Positions 26,401 to 35,036 of a stretch of 40,260 nucleotides of DNA are shown here, piece after piece. The stretch covers positions 1 to 40,260 of the forward strand of contig CAJWZU010000022.1 in assembly GCA_913050115.1 (NCBI GenBank), read 5' to 3'. A model generated the notes under the pieces. That model saw only the letters and a list, made by a program, of their open reading frames with translations, was not told where the DNA came from and did no database searches. The translations under genes and the position numbers were made by a program. This DNA is from an uncultured Cellvibrionales bacterium. Lineage in GTDB: Bacteria > Pseudomonadota > Gammaproteobacteria > Pseudomonadales > Cellvibrionaceae. The stretch's first letter is position 1, and every line of letters begins with the position of its first letter.

Positions 26401-29400
26401 GGCGAAAAACAGCCCGATGGCACTCTGGTGTTTTACCCAGAGGCAGACAGTTCCAACCAAACTCAATCGGTTATTGTTAATGTTGAAATGACTGTAGATA
26501 AGTTGGTTGGTAGTAATGATGTGGTCACCGACAGCTTTGCTATTAGCGTGGTCTCCGTGGCCGATACGCCTGAATGGTCCACTGGGACCTATAACTTTAC
26601 CCTTGATGAAGATTCAGGTCGCACTCAATTGTCAGCCGACCCGGCGCAACTGCAAGATACCGACAGTTCAGAAACCTTGAGCTATGAGGTTGTCAGCTTG
26701 GATACGGGTATTCAGTTGTTTGTCGGTTCACGGGAGCTTTTGGTGGACAGCACCTTAACCGCGGCTGAGTTTGCTCAGTTAAGTGTTGAACCTGCAGAAG
26801 ATATATCGGGTGTGTTTAACTTTACCTTGAACGCCATTGCCACAGAGGCTGAGAACGCCGATCAAGCGTTTTCCGGACAGGTGTTTGAGGTGGATGTTAA
26901 AGGTGTGGCGGACGTACCGACATTAACCGTGCGCAATTTGCGCGGCATCGAAGATGTGGATGTGCCCATAGTCGATGCTTTTGAGGGCTCACTGACCGAC
27001 GACGACAACTCGGAATCGCTGTGGTTTAAAGTCTTTTTACCCTCGGGTTGGAGTATTGTCAACGCCCCAAGTCTAGTACCCGATCCACTCGATGGCAGTA
27101 TTTTTGTGTCCTTTACCGACATCCAAGCGGGTGCCGCCTTGCGGCCTAAAGAGGACTTGAGTCAGGAGACGGAAGTCCCCACCATTCGAGTTCGTGCTGT
27201 GGCGGTGGAAGATCTCACCGGTCCCTTAATTCCGTCGACCATTGATACCTTGAGCGATGAAAAGTCATTTACCGTTAAGTTAACTGGCGTGGCAGATGAG
27301 CCGCTCTTAACGCCTGGACCCAACGGTTTTTGGAGCTATGACGACACTACCGCCACACTCACGGCGACCACCACATTTAATGAAGACGAGCAAGTTGCAC
27401 TCGACTTTGGTGTCAGCACTGAAGACGATGACGGTTCAGAAATTATCAGCCTCCACCTCTCTGGCCTACCGGCTGGCGCTGCGTTGTTCAACGGTTCTGG
27501 GCAAGAAGTCTTTTTATCGGTTTTTGATGCCAGCGATGTCAATGACCCTGTGTATACCGTTACTCAGACCCAGCTAGCCGACCTCTTCTTCGAGCCGCCG
27601 CGAGATTTTAGCGGCGCGGTCAGCCTGAACCTTGAGCAAATTAACACGGAGCCCGATGGCGACAGTAACGCCTTTGATGTGACTATTAATTTTGTTGTGG
27701 CGCCAGTGGTAGACACCGAGGACAACCAACAATTTGGCCCTGATATCGAGCAGGATCGCGACAATGAAAATGGCCTTGAGGACATTGCCAAGCCGGTTGT
27801 GATTGATATCGAGCTGGACGATATTGATGGCAGTGAGCGCGTCACAGATTTGGTCTTTGATCCTATCGTTGAAGGTATTTTAACCTACAACGGTATAGCT
27901 TTGACCGGACTCTCGATGGCCGATTTGGCTGCTACTGAGGGCGTCTCGTTAACTGATATTTTAACCAATGGTAATTTAAAATTTCAAGCACCAGAAGATC
28001 GCCACGGCGATTTTAATCTCGACTTTACTTATGAAATCACTGACACCAATGGAGGGGCTAGCGCCGACACGGTAACCTCATTAACCGGGCGCCTGCTGAT
28101 GGACGTGCGCGCACAGGTCGACCGGTCGTTAGAAAATACCGTGGACAGTGCCGATACGCGCCTTAAGAATATAGGGTCAGGCGTGCTGGTCAGCACAGAC
28201 GGCTCGCCCATTGATGTCTCGGGCCAACTGGTGTTTGTCGAAGAGGATTTAGATGGCTCTGAAGTCATCGACTATGTGATGATCAAAATGCCGTCTAATT
28301 CTGGGTGGTTTATCGATCAGCCCATCGGCCAAGCACCACCATTCTATGGCGCGATCCACGATGGCTTTGGTAATTGGCTGTTGCGCCCGCCCGCGTCTAC
28401 TTCCGCTACGGTTCAGGAACAACTGGTTGAAATTTTAGACAGTGTCAGTATCAGTAGCCGCAACTCAACGGCGGGGCCGGTCACCATTGTAGTAGAAGTG
28501 CGGGTCAAAGACGGCATTGATGATGCGCATTTAGACGATGCTGAAATTCTCTTTGGCAATTTTCAAGTGCAATTTGATGTGGGGTCAGGCACGACCATGG
28601 CCTTCGATCCAGATAATATTGTTGGCAGTATTGTCGACGGTATTGAAGGCATGGGTATTCGCGGCACAGCCACTATGGCGGAGCACATAATCGATGGTTT
28701 ACCGGGTAACGGTGTAGCCGGCGATAGCGACGAGTTGAGCGCACAAGATCACATCAGCTTTAGGGTCGATGCAGCAGATTTACCCTATGGCGCTCGGCTT
28801 TCCGGCACCGATGTTCGCGCCTTGTTTGCCACCGATGGCTCGACCCTGATCTCCTACGTATTCGGTGAGGCGGCTCTGCAAGATATAACCATGGTAGGAC
28901 TCAATGAAGACTTCTCTGGGCGTTTTGATATCCCCTTCAATGTGATAGCAACCGACCCTAGTGGCGATGTCAAACTTGAGGTGCAAACTTTCACCTTTAA
29001 TATTGAACCACTCGTAGACCAATTGGATTTGCTCAATGCCGAGGGCGAGCCTTTTGAAGTGCTGTTTACAGGCGTTGAAGATACGTTCATCAACTTAAGA
29101 TACGATTACCAATCGCTGTTGGGGGATAAAGATATAGATTCATTGCAAGGCACCGAGCAGATCACCAGCTTGACCTTCTCCAATTTACAGGGCGGCAGTT
29201 TTTTTGATCCATTAAGCCTGTTGAGTTACGACAGTGTGGCAGATAGCTATACCCTGTCTAATCCCACTGATTTACGACTGGATGCGGTATTTTTCAAACC
29301 ACCTGAGAACTATTCCGGTCAGCGAGTGGTGGAAGATGGCGTGGTGATTGAGCCAGGCCTTGGCATTGATGTCAGCTTTGAAATTACCGACACCACCACC

Positions 29401-31116
29401 GGCAACACCGTTGTCAGCAACACTGATACTGCTACGCGAAGTACCACACTGTATTTTAATGTGGACCCAGTGGTTGATATTGCCACGCTGTGCGATATAG
29501 ACACAGTGACTGGCCATGAAGACAGCAAGATTGATATTGTCGGGCTTTGCGCCGAACTGATTGATGACGATGGTTCAGAGTCAATCAGCCTGCAAATCAC
29601 CGGGGTGCCTGAAGGCGCGGTGATCTTCGCAGGCGGTGCTCAGCTGCCCAATAACGGCTTGGATGGGGGCAGTGTCAGCGGTGGTGATTTGGATGGCAGA
29701 CCGACTTACAGCTGGTCGGTCACTCAGGCGCAGCTGGCCAACATACAGATCCGGCCGCCGCAGGATTTTTCTGGCGATATAGTGCTAACTCTTGAGGCTA
29801 TCACCAATGAAAAGGGCACCGGACAATTTGCCAGCACGCGCGAGGAGTTTACGGTGGGCGTGATGCCGGTAGCCGATGGCGTGCAATTGACCTTGGCACA
29901 ACTTGCTGCTCAAGGCGATGAAGGCGAGTCCGTTGAAATTTCTGTGGGAGCCTTGGTGTTAGAAACAGTTAATCCCAATGAGACGATTGAGTTGTCGGTA
30001 ACGGCAATGGCCAGCTCCGATGCCTCAGCGCTGATCGATTTAAGCCGAATTCTTGTCGGTGCTGACAGCGCCCGTTTTACCGATAACGGCGACGGCAGTT
30101 TTACCGCTATATTGCTGACCACAGCCGCCAGCCTAGACCTCTTTACTCTGCGCCCCGGTGATGTTGCCTGGGGCAATTTGGCGTTGCAGGTGGATGTTAG
30201 ATCAGTGGATAACAATACCGTATTAGGCGTACTCCAGACCGACACCTCGGCGGCCGAGAGCTTTATCGTGCAAGTCGATATTGCGCCCGACCCCGACCCC
30301 GCTCTACTCACGCGTCAGTTTGATGGCATTGTTGCCTCGAACGGACTAGATCTGGATATGGGGTTAACCGTGACTCAGGTTAATCCGGCGCCGGGCGAGA
30401 CTACGGTACTGGAAATTTTAAGTCTACCGTCTGAGTTTAGTTTTAACCAAGGCGGTCGTCAGGGCGGTACTTGGGTAATAGATTTATCAAACCCAATAGA
30501 TTTAGCCAATTTAGCCGATTTACAGCTGCTAACCGACACCGGTATTGCGACGAACGATCCCTCGGGTGAGTTTGCCTTGCAGCTGAGAACCGTCACTACC
30601 TTAGACGGTGAAACAGCACAGAGTACTAATCAGACCTTACTCATTAATATCCGTGATAGCGAGGATGCACAGGACCCCACGGTAACCGACGATCAAACCC
30701 TTGTCGGCAGTTCTGGTAATGACTATTACAAAGGGGCCGCAGGTGCCGATGAATTTGTCTGGAGTAATCAAGATCAAGGCACTGTGCTATCGGTTGCCAA
30801 AGACCAGGTAGCGGACTTTAACTCCAGCGCGGGCAGTTACAATAGCGCTGAAGGCGATAGCCTTGACTTGTCTGGCTTATTTGCTGATATGTCGGTGACA
30901 AACGGCGTTTCAGCCGATCAGGTAATTAATGTTGATGATGCCAGTGGCGATACAGTATTCAGCATTAAAGTCGACGGAGCCTTGCTCCATAATCTGGAGA
31001 TTCGTTTGACCGATGTTGCCAAGACAGACCTAATGGCAAGTTACGATGACAGTGGAACGTCGGAGGCTGACTTTTTGCAGCACCTCATTGATAATGCACT
31101 GTTACAAATCACTTAG
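20470..31116 (+). CDS. Giant type I secreted RTX/Bap-like surface adhesin, 3548 aa
   Basis: There is no classical signal peptide. Residues 1-120 form a distinct N-terminal module (FYIQIGGVIWKLSLDGKIQP, later ETLAKAGFQTQG), resembling the retention end of LapA-type adhesins; a LapG site is not certain. About 136-897: seven Bap/Ig-like repeats of about 100 residues (DxAGN near each end). About 1037-1157 and 1771-1900: VCBS-like. About 1157-1767: four T1SS-143 repeats. About 1904-3400: cadherin-like units (EDxDGSExI, FxPPxDFSG). 3407-3548: one RTX nonapeptide region (GSSGNDYYKGAAGADEF) and a VCA0849-type secretion tail ending near FLQHLIDNAL. Role: biofilm or surface attachment, calcium-stabilised. 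ATG 20470 is listed, but GGAGG at 20472-20476 would place a TTG start at 20482. No transporter gene is in the window. Confidence 0.92.
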   Translation: MEDVLEQIFYIQIGGVIWKLSLDGKIQPLGPNELVPEQAEIIALESMQDIDATITAIAENEGNSTQLIASPVSSTNTNITSGLQGASEGSVLVNIFGAISRLGRETLAKAGFQTQGAPEVPEPQQAPEQGIVGLLDPDATISININDDENLADSYVNRFENPSVDFFGDTLNIDDGWTVELTLVDSLGQVFQSLSTISINSWQLDNQDLKPLAEGPFTAIATVRDNFGNSVSDAVNSVKDTLAEGISIEADTGTDTVVDLFEAESAELSGQFSNVQAGALVNVCVSDSQEQAINFTVVIDATGRWSSEQDLRALSEGRLTLFASTTDLAGNPAIIESQIELVLSPNITLENPDRDGAYDDDTYNQFEAPRQDYFGTVFNVEDGQTVSLTLTDMAGSNLQASALVIDGRWSVISLDTSTLADGQLKVMAEVSNLDGAETVATLSRAIDQTAQLSAEYIDPNVDGVINALEALSLAIRGAVIDIEAGQPAAVVITDGAGRQFNTVGQVQNSGLWLATGVDLSKAIGPNLTLTVSALDIAGNPAQATTMIAYDPLAIIADQAVDNLDGDGDQLFNAAEISAGITLSGLTDNIEAGQSLTIMISDGVNSPVTETISVQGATGLLFDASAGTWKTLDNVLNISTLNDGDLTVTVTGQDVAGNLATGTDVVHKDTQAAITVEFRGDNPDDDRFSGTEISAVVIGGSVTDVETGREVTVVLSGLSIAGVSQPDITFTTLVQSDSTFSSLNNGPDQTYDLSGFDDGTVSVQASVTDTAGNPASNSNTAVKDTELNLDIDTGINGLSISKIKTSIGTIFRGTTDAEEGQFVTLEFDDGDTQFTVQALVNEPGKWTTGAYDSVGVWQASPIIVSGLNNQNIWSLTTQVEDLAGNTAVDDTPTLIQPLPILLSEGQLIIGTGTDVKITSLRIDIGGDASINDQPFTFSDAARQQDLSVIRSSGSDTSVSVTADGKSLRVIRDSDSAIVLEARINESAAAVTLTLLQSVEQSGDDRVLLTGILLQAAQNDIPADSQADVVESKLSIVIRDNISNFLVDDSYQVIEAVTATGNLYDNDNQGEAPLTLVSITYQGTDYPIDPISPNIITTSEGTLLVNAEGEWGFTPNRNQDNSSANPTLTFSYSVSDADGDIDTADVIIEVLDGAEGIIQPISATDTEVDYANLGDPTSNSTFNVIVVAGSDNLVPASLALTSFTETQLNALNPPLKSNGEVLEFSLSPDGRTLTATTTPSNTPVFILTVSASQASNGQDLAGTVEIKWLAPLDHDNAAGDALNIELFFTAADTDGTPVAPVEGLFTLVDGALPNVATVINASIAENGLSVGPVVATGQASVNLGSDALDSLTFGSPATQPVATSQGQALIYQLATPTTLVASVGGPNYPTDTLDLIEVFRVTLDPLSSTTSDSSVNYEVTLSRAVDQPNTPGLSDGLLSLPLTVELQDFDGDSALGQLLVVIADSDPALVPDITLNVSETPVKTGSELNDTDASTMLVTAGLDRIDTLNFGVSTGDPVMDTQATPNALSSGGQALTWRDAGGGVLQARIPDGTVIFIITAPDTISLDPSTDTALGFSVEMFGSIDHLSAVTDTASLSVPVLFIDSDGTVSQAQIVVNIDDGLDPSIASPDNLLVSEADITTGAALASEVIFGVSGSDAIGAINVTLINTVFTSDGRTITLVNTSPITWEGQASTGTGSTEVIFTLAITPNGNTDFELKAAIRHVSPPNNTASDENNATIEFTVEGVDVDGDSTGIQNLVVNVTDGIPISPIYDPSVVPELTEGEVANGNLFTDANVLTQGSFGPDGGDIFNIVYKGQNYRFVADPSDSGATVGDPVNIDLIEAGSKYGTLTIQSNGDYVVAADNVFNLLGGDFPDQISYDFWDNDGDASTGNVYKFKVVDGQGAIFLSPNELDEDNPSAMPFELKGNPGDIDDGENITQFKIEKAALNGGIFKLDGVELTGDATHYIIINLVDTMSGVQGEKQPDGTLVFYPEADSSNQTQSVIVNVEMTVDKLVGSNDVVTDSFAISVVSVADTPEWSTGTYNFTLDEDSGRTQLSADPAQLQDTDSSETLSYEVVSLDTGIQLFVGSRELLVDSTLTAAEFAQLSVEPAEDISGVFNFTLNAIATEAENADQAFSGQVFEVDVKGVADVPTLTVRNLRGIEDVDVPIVDAFEGSLTDDDNSESLWFKVFLPSGWSIVNAPSLVPDPLDGSIFVSFTDIQAGAALRPKEDLSQETEVPTIRVRAVAVEDLTGPLIPSTIDTLSDEKSFTVKLTGVADEPLLTPGPNGFWSYDDTTATLTATTTFNEDEQVALDFGVSTEDDDGSEIISLHLSGLPAGAALFNGSGQEVFLSVFDASDVNDPVYTVTQTQLADLFFEPPRDFSGAVSLNLEQINTEPDGDSNAFDVTINFVVAPVVDTEDNQQFGPDIEQDRDNENGLEDIAKPVVIDIELDDIDGSERVTDLVFDPIVEGILTYNGIALTGLSMADLAATEGVSLTDILTNGNLKFQAPEDRHGDFNLDFTYEITDTNGGASADTVTSLTGRLLMDVRAQVDRSLENTVDSADTRLKNIGSGVLVSTDGSPIDVSGQLVFVEEDLDGSEVIDYVMIKMPSNSGWFIDQPIGQAPPFYGAIHDGFGNWLLRPPASTSATVQEQLVEILDSVSISSRNSTAGPVTIVVEVRVKDGIDDAHLDDAEILFGNFQVQFDVGSGTTMAFDPDNIVGSIVDGIEGMGIRGTATMAEHIIDGLPGNGVAGDSDELSAQDHISFRVDAADLPYGARLSGTDVRALFATDGSTLISYVFGEAALQDITMVGLNEDFSGRFDIPFNVIATDPSGDVKLEVQTFTFNIEPLVDQLDLLNAEGEPFEVLFTGVEDTFINLRYDYQSLLGDKDIDSLQGTEQITSLTFSNLQGGSFFDPLSLLSYDSVADSYTLSNPTDLRLDAVFFKPPENYSGQRVVEDGVVIEPGLGIDVSFEITDTTTGNTVVSNTDTATRSTTLYFNVDPVVDIATLCDIDTVTGHEDSKIDIVGLCAELIDDDGSESISLQITGVPEGAVIFAGGAQLPNNGLDGGSVSGGDLDGRPTYSWSVTQAQLANIQIRPPQDFSGDIVLTLEAITNEKGTGQFASTREEFTVGVMPVADGVQLTLAQLAAQGDEGESVEISVGALVLETVNPNETIELSVTAMASSDASALIDLSRILVGADSARFTDNGDGSFTAILLTTAASLDLFTLRPGDVAWGNLALQVDVRSVDNNTVLGVLQTDTSAAESFIVQVDIAPDPDPALLTRQFDGIVASNGLDLDMGLTVTQVNPAPGETTVLEILSLPSEFSFNQGGRQGGTWVIDLSNPIDLANLADLQLLTDTGIATNDPSGEFALQLRTVTTLDGETAQSTNQTLLINIRDSEDAQDPTVTDDQTLVGSSGNDYYKGAAGADEFVWSNQDQGTVLSVAKDQVADFNSSAGSYNSAEGDSLDLSGLFADMSVTNGVSADQVINVDDASGDTVFSIKVDGALLHNLEIRLTDVAKTDLMASYDDSGTSEADFLQHLIDNALLQIT

Positions 31117-31198
31117 CGTTAACAATGCGGCCGAGAGGCTGCTTAAGTACCCAGCCAAGCCCCCTGCTATGCCGCTAAAATTCGTGAGTTAAAAAGAC

Positions 31199-31226
31199 AA
31201 AACCCCAGCCGGACGGCTGGGGTTTT
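31199..31226 (+). terminator. Strong intrinsic terminator of the adhesin gene
   Basis: A 12-bp perfect stem, aaaaccccagcc (31199-31210) with ggctggggtttt (31215-31226), and a 4-nt loop. The T-run lies within the right arm. It is 83 nt after the adhesin stop. Confidence 0.9.
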
Positions 31227-31342
31227 GAAAGTATTTTAAAACGAATTCACCTAAATATAAGTGAAGTACTGGCCCTGATTACCCATCGCTATAACAGCAA
31301 GGTCAATACGACTAGAGCCAGCATAACGTTCAATTTCGCGTA

Positions 31343-32428
31343 TCAATATTGGCTACGATCTTTAACAGAAAAACCAGACTCCATACGTATTGTTTTAGGC
31401 TCAGTCAAACCTTTTAATGCCTCTAATAAATCGACCTTTTCTACCTGCTGAGTTATGTATGTTTTGTAGTAATAGGTAGAGCTTTGCGTATCGACGGCCG
31501 ATGTCCAAACAGTATAGTCAGTAACTAAATCATCCTTGATATTTTCTCGAACCGAGCCTTTTGGTATGTCAAAATTATTCAAGATATGAAAGGCTGAGAA
31601 TACAGCGTCGTCGGCGGTTTTCGGTGGTAGAGCACTATTAGCAAAAGCGGTAGCTCGAACAAAGCGAGAAGGTGATGAATGATCACCCGGCATGCCAAAT
31701 AAACCGGTTCCCTCGCCAAAAGGAGATACCTGTTGGCGGCCTACCATCTGGCTGCCTCTGTTTTCAGCCGTAAGGCCAACATAATTATTAAGATTGGTGA
31801 GGTGCCAGTCATAGGTAGGATTGTTAGTCACAACATTGACGGTATTGTCGTGAATATTGAGGCCCTCTTTAGTAAATTCGATCACAGCAGACTCACCACT
31901 GCGGTCGCTGACGGCATAATGAAAGGGAGCAAAGCTATTAATTTCTTCAATCCAGGTTCCAACCAGGGTCAATTGGGGCAGGGCCTCTTTTACTTCTGCT
32001 ACGGTTTGAAATTGGCTTAAAATATAGTTACCAAACTCCTCGCTCGAAATAGCCTCGCTGCGATTAGCTTCAGTCAGCTTTTCAAACTCCGCTAGATGAT
32101 TAAAGTAAAAGGCGCCAAAGTAGAGACCTTTTTCATTTACACCATCTACAACTATTGGCTTATTAAGTGCATTTGCACCGGTAAAGCCATATTTGGCGGT
32201 GTAGCTCCCGCCCTGATTTTCATCGTCCATGATCAGCTTATTAATTTTCGTACCCGCTGGAATAATCAAGATGTTAGATTGAACATCAAAACTAAATTCC
32301 ATTGTTCTGGCGGGTATTGTAGCGCCGTCTTTGGCGTGCAGCACAATACCAGTACAGGCAAGGGCATTCGAGGTAATGAGGTTAAATACAATTGCTATAA
32401 GTAGCGGTTTTCTAAAATATTTTGACAT
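31343..32428 (-). CDS. Periplasmic choloylglycine hydrolase/penicillin V acylase family enzyme (Ntn amidase)
   Basis: A 361-residue protein. Signal peptide residues 1-24 (cleavage after ALA), which exposes C25 as the N-terminal nucleophile (ACTGIVLHAKDG), as the family needs. Also visible: ARTMEFSFDV (Arg and Asp near the active site), VVTNNPTYDWHLTNLNNY (the conserved Asn/NNP region), and a later RFVRATAFAN. The family cleaves linear amides: bile salts, penicillin V or, in Gram-negative members, acyl-homoserine lactones. The substrate cannot be told from sequence alone; a free-living marine host makes bile salts less likely. ATG 32428 has AAGGA eleven bases upstream; the upstream ATG at 32449 has no site. 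It is a single gene. Confidence 0.88.
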   Translation of the reverse strand: MSKYFRKPLLIAIVFNLITSNALACTGIVLHAKDGATIPARTMEFSFDVQSNILIIPAGTKINKLIMDDENQGGSYTAKYGFTGANALNKPIVVDGVNEKGLYFGAFYFNHLAEFEKLTEANRSEAISSEEFGNYILSQFQTVAEVKEALPQLTLVGTWIEEINSFAPFHYAVSDRSGESAVIEFTKEGLNIHDNTVNVVTNNPTYDWHLTNLNNYVGLTAENRGSQMVGRQQVSPFGEGTGLFGMPGDHSSPSRFVRATAFANSALPPKTADDAVFSAFHILNNFDIPKGSVRENIKDDLVTDYTVWTSAVDTQSSTYYYKTYITQQVEKVDLLEALKGLTEPKTIRMESGFSVKDRSQY

Positions 32429-32865
32429 AATATAGTCCATCCTTAGCATTGATTTTTATAATAAAAATCATAAATAAATTATATTACATAACCTGCCCAT
32501 GAGAACACATATCAATCATGCTGAAGACTGTAATAGCCTCATTACTATAATCGTATGGCAAAACTGATGAGATCCTATATTGACAATATCACTGCAACCA
32601 CAAGTAAAAACATAAGAGGGCTTTACAACCGAAGACGCAGTGTTAAATGACACTGGTAAAAAACAGCTGAGCACCGAGCGAGGAAGGAATAAAGCCACCC
32701 TGTATGCTCAAGCTAATTAACCTTCAAGCCTACTCTATGCGAGCGGAAGCGAGAGAGAGATATGGTCTGCTGGCTCTAACATCCTACGCCACCAACCCCG
32801 CTAAACGGTACAAGCTATGCTATAATAGGATTATTATTGATTCTATTGGATAGCTGGTATCAAAT
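32429..32865. other. Divergent promoter region before the TetR gene
   Basis: Left end: promoter of the leftward acylase. Right end: extended -10 and inverted repeat of the TetR gene (listed separately). The middle (about 32500-32780) shows no supported gene. Confidence 0.5.
32818..32847 (+). promoter_or_regulatory. Extended -10 promoter and probable TetR operator
   Basis: tgctataat (32818-32826) is a TGn-TATAAT extended -10 about 40 nt before the tetR start. Overlapping it, aatagga (32824-32830) and ttctatt (32841-32847) form an imperfect inverted repeat (6 of 7) around 10 bases. This placement fits autorepression, as is usual for TetR proteins. Confidence 0.45.
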
Positions 32866-33639
32866 ATGAATATTTCCAAGCAGAAAAAAGCCGAAACTCG
32901 TGAAAAACTGGTTCAAGCCGCCATCGACCTGTTTACCGAACAGGGCTTTGAAAAAACCACGATGAAGGCTATTGCTCGCAGAGCCGAGGTCGGCGACGCT
33001 ACTATCTATAAGTACTTCTCCAGCAAGGACAAATTAGTACTGGCCTTTTACCAACTAAGGGCCGCACAGACCATCCAAAAACTGGCAGAAATTGATACGC
33101 AAGACTATGACCTCCACGAACAATTACAGTTGCTAATCGACTTATATCTGGAATCTCTTCTGCCGGATCGCGAGTTTGTTGTAGGCAGTGCTAAAAAGAT
33201 TCTGGCTGCACAGTCATTTATGATCAGCGAAACCCCCACTATTCGGCAAGAATTTAACGGTGTAATTAATCAATTCCTCGATCAAGCTGAAGGGTGTGAC
33301 GAAATACCTTATTTTCACTACCGCAGTATGATGGTCGGCATAATTAATGAATATTTAATGGGGGTTCTGCTTTACTGGCTAAAAGATAACTCTGATGAGT
33401 TCAGTGACACCACACAGATGGTAGACCTATCATTGACGCTGGGGGTACAGCTACTGCGCAGCGGAATCCCCAATAAAATAAATGATTTAATGAGTTTCTT
33501 TATTAAGCGACACTTATTTAATTTGGTTGGTTCAGGCGGGGGAATAATGGAAATACTTAAGGGAGTGATGACTAATAAAGGTGCATCTGGAATGTTTGAT
33601 CAATGGCAACCCGAGAACAAAAAGTCAGAAGCCGAATAA
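32866..33639 (+). CDS. TetR/AcrR-family transcriptional regulator
   Basis: A 257-residue protein. The N-terminal helix-turn-helix is typical: TREKLVQAAIDLFTEQGFEK then TTMKAIARRAEVGDATIYKY and FSSKDKL (residues 10-55). The remainder is a helical ligand-binding domain without recognisable specificity, longer than the average TetR (about 200), with a basic and hydrophobic tail. The gene precedes an ABC1-kinase gene by 34 nt and likely controls that shared transcript and itself. The ligand is unknown; lipid or quinone-related control is possible from the neighbour, but this is inference. Confidence 0.9.
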   Translation: MNISKQKKAETREKLVQAAIDLFTEQGFEKTTMKAIARRAEVGDATIYKYFSSKDKLVLAFYQLRAAQTIQKLAEIDTQDYDLHEQLQLLIDLYLESLLPDREFVVGSAKKILAAQSFMISETPTIRQEFNGVINQFLDQAEGCDEIPYFHYRSMMVGIINEYLMGVLLYWLKDNSDEFSDTTQMVDLSLTLGVQLLRSGIPNKINDLMSFFIKRHLFNLVGSGGGIMEILKGVMTNKGASGMFDQWQPENKKSEAE

Positions 33640-33673
33640 GTCATACCTTCACGCTGCAGCAAGGAGTTACCCC

Positions 33674-34999
33674 GTGAAAGACCAAACTAAAATTGCCACA
33701 CGAAAGCTCGCACGATCGGCCATTACAGGTGCCGCCGCCACAAAAATTGGCGCCAAGCATTTAACTTATATGGGCAAACGTGCACTCACCAAAAAAGAAG
33801 ATAGAGAGCAACTGCAAGAGCAACACAATCGTGATCTTGGAAAATTACTATTTGCTGCACTTAGTCAGTTGCGGGGTACTGCTCTCAAAGCCTCACAAAT
33901 ACTGAGCACAGAAGCCAGTTTCTTGCCAAAATCTATCCGAGATGAACTGGGTCGTGCATGCTATCAAGTCCCACCCATTAATAGGGCTCTTATCCGTAAA
34001 GTTTTCATACAACAGTTTAAATGCGCGCCAGAACAGTTATTTTCCGAGTTCAATAATGAAGCTTTTGCCGCGGCTAGTATTGGCCAGGTTCATGATGCTC
34101 GTACTAGTAAAAATGAGTCTGTAGCCGTTAAAATCCAGTACCCTGGAATTGCCGCATCCATCGACAGTGATGTGCGCCTTATGCAAGGAGTTCTCAACAC
34201 TCTCTCCAATGCCTTGGCTTTTATTCCCAATAAAGATGCGGTCGAGCACACACTTAACGAGGTTAAAGAGCGCCTAGAAGAAGAAGTAGATTACCAAAGC
34301 GAAGCCGATCACACTGAATGGTTTCGACAACGACTCGATAATACTAAATATTGCGTACCTAAAGTATTTCACGAATTCAGTAATAACAGGGTATTAACCA
34401 CAGAAAAAATTTCTGGCCAACACATTGATGAATGGCTTAAAACTAATCCTAGCCAAAAAGTGCGCAATAATTTTGGGCAATTGCTGTTTGACTACTTTAT
34501 ACATTCAAACTTTGAACTAAAGTGTATTAACCCAGACTTTCATCCGGGTAACTTTTTAATGATGGATGATGGTCGACTGGGAATACTCGACTTTGGTTGT
34601 GTGAAAAAGTTTGCTGATGACTATCCAAAAATAGTCTCTGAACTATTTTCTACCTTCAAACGCTGCCACTACAACCTTGATATGAGCGAGCTTATGATGG
34701 CTTATCAAAATCTAGGATTAATAAAACCCGACCTTGACCAAAAAACTTTTGCAGAAGACATATACCCGTCCTGTAAACTTATTATCGGTTGGTTTATCGA
34801 GCCTTTTTTACACAGTACATTTAATTTTAAACATAAAACACCTTACCCAGCAGAAATCCACAAAGAAGGGAAAAAAACCGCTAAGCACCTATATCTCTTG
34901 AAAGAAGAGCAGATGAGTTTTGACCGAGGTTTTTTGGGATTGATGAATTTATTGGCGAGATTAGAAGCTGATATAGTTACAGAGAACCCATGGTTATAA
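33674..34999 (+). CDS. ABC1/AarF (UbiB-like) atypical kinase
   Basis: A 441-residue protein from GTG 33674, which has AAGGAG seven bases upstream; longer in-frame starts (33581) overlap tetR and lack a site. Motifs: RGTALKASQILS (the KxGQ region, with Ser for Gly, at 72-75), AAASIGQVHDA (Ala-rich loop), VAVKIQYPG (Lys), EEEVDYQSEAD (ExD), NPDFHPGNF and LGILDFGCVKKF (catalytic and metal region). The family includes UbiB/COQ8, which supports ubiquinone synthesis by an ATPase-like role on membranes. This subgroup (CYQVPPINRALIRK) is distinct from UbiB proper, has no obvious C-terminal membrane helices, and its substrate is unknown. Likely operon with tetR. Confidence 0.88.
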   Translation: MKDQTKIATRKLARSAITGAAATKIGAKHLTYMGKRALTKKEDREQLQEQHNRDLGKLLFAALSQLRGTALKASQILSTEASFLPKSIRDELGRACYQVPPINRALIRKVFIQQFKCAPEQLFSEFNNEAFAAASIGQVHDARTSKNESVAVKIQYPGIAASIDSDVRLMQGVLNTLSNALAFIPNKDAVEHTLNEVKERLEEEVDYQSEADHTEWFRQRLDNTKYCVPKVFHEFSNNRVLTTEKISGQHIDEWLKTNPSQKVRNNFGQLLFDYFIHSNFELKCINPDFHPGNFLMMDDGRLGILDFGCVKKFADDYPKIVSELFSTFKRCHYNLDMSELMMAYQNLGLIKPDLDQKTFAEDIYPSCKLIIGWFIEPFLHSTFNFKHKTPYPAEIHKEGKKTAKHLYLLKEEQMSFDRGFLGLMNLLARLEADIVTENPWL

Positions 35000-35036
35000 C
35001 TATATTGAAAATAAAAAACTATAAATGAACGCTAAC

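Noticed and set aside
21000-31000. Many minus-strand frames of 60-150 codons
   Set aside because: They are antisense frames of the giant adhesin's repetitive code, with Ser/Val-rich nonsense-like content and no ribosome sites.
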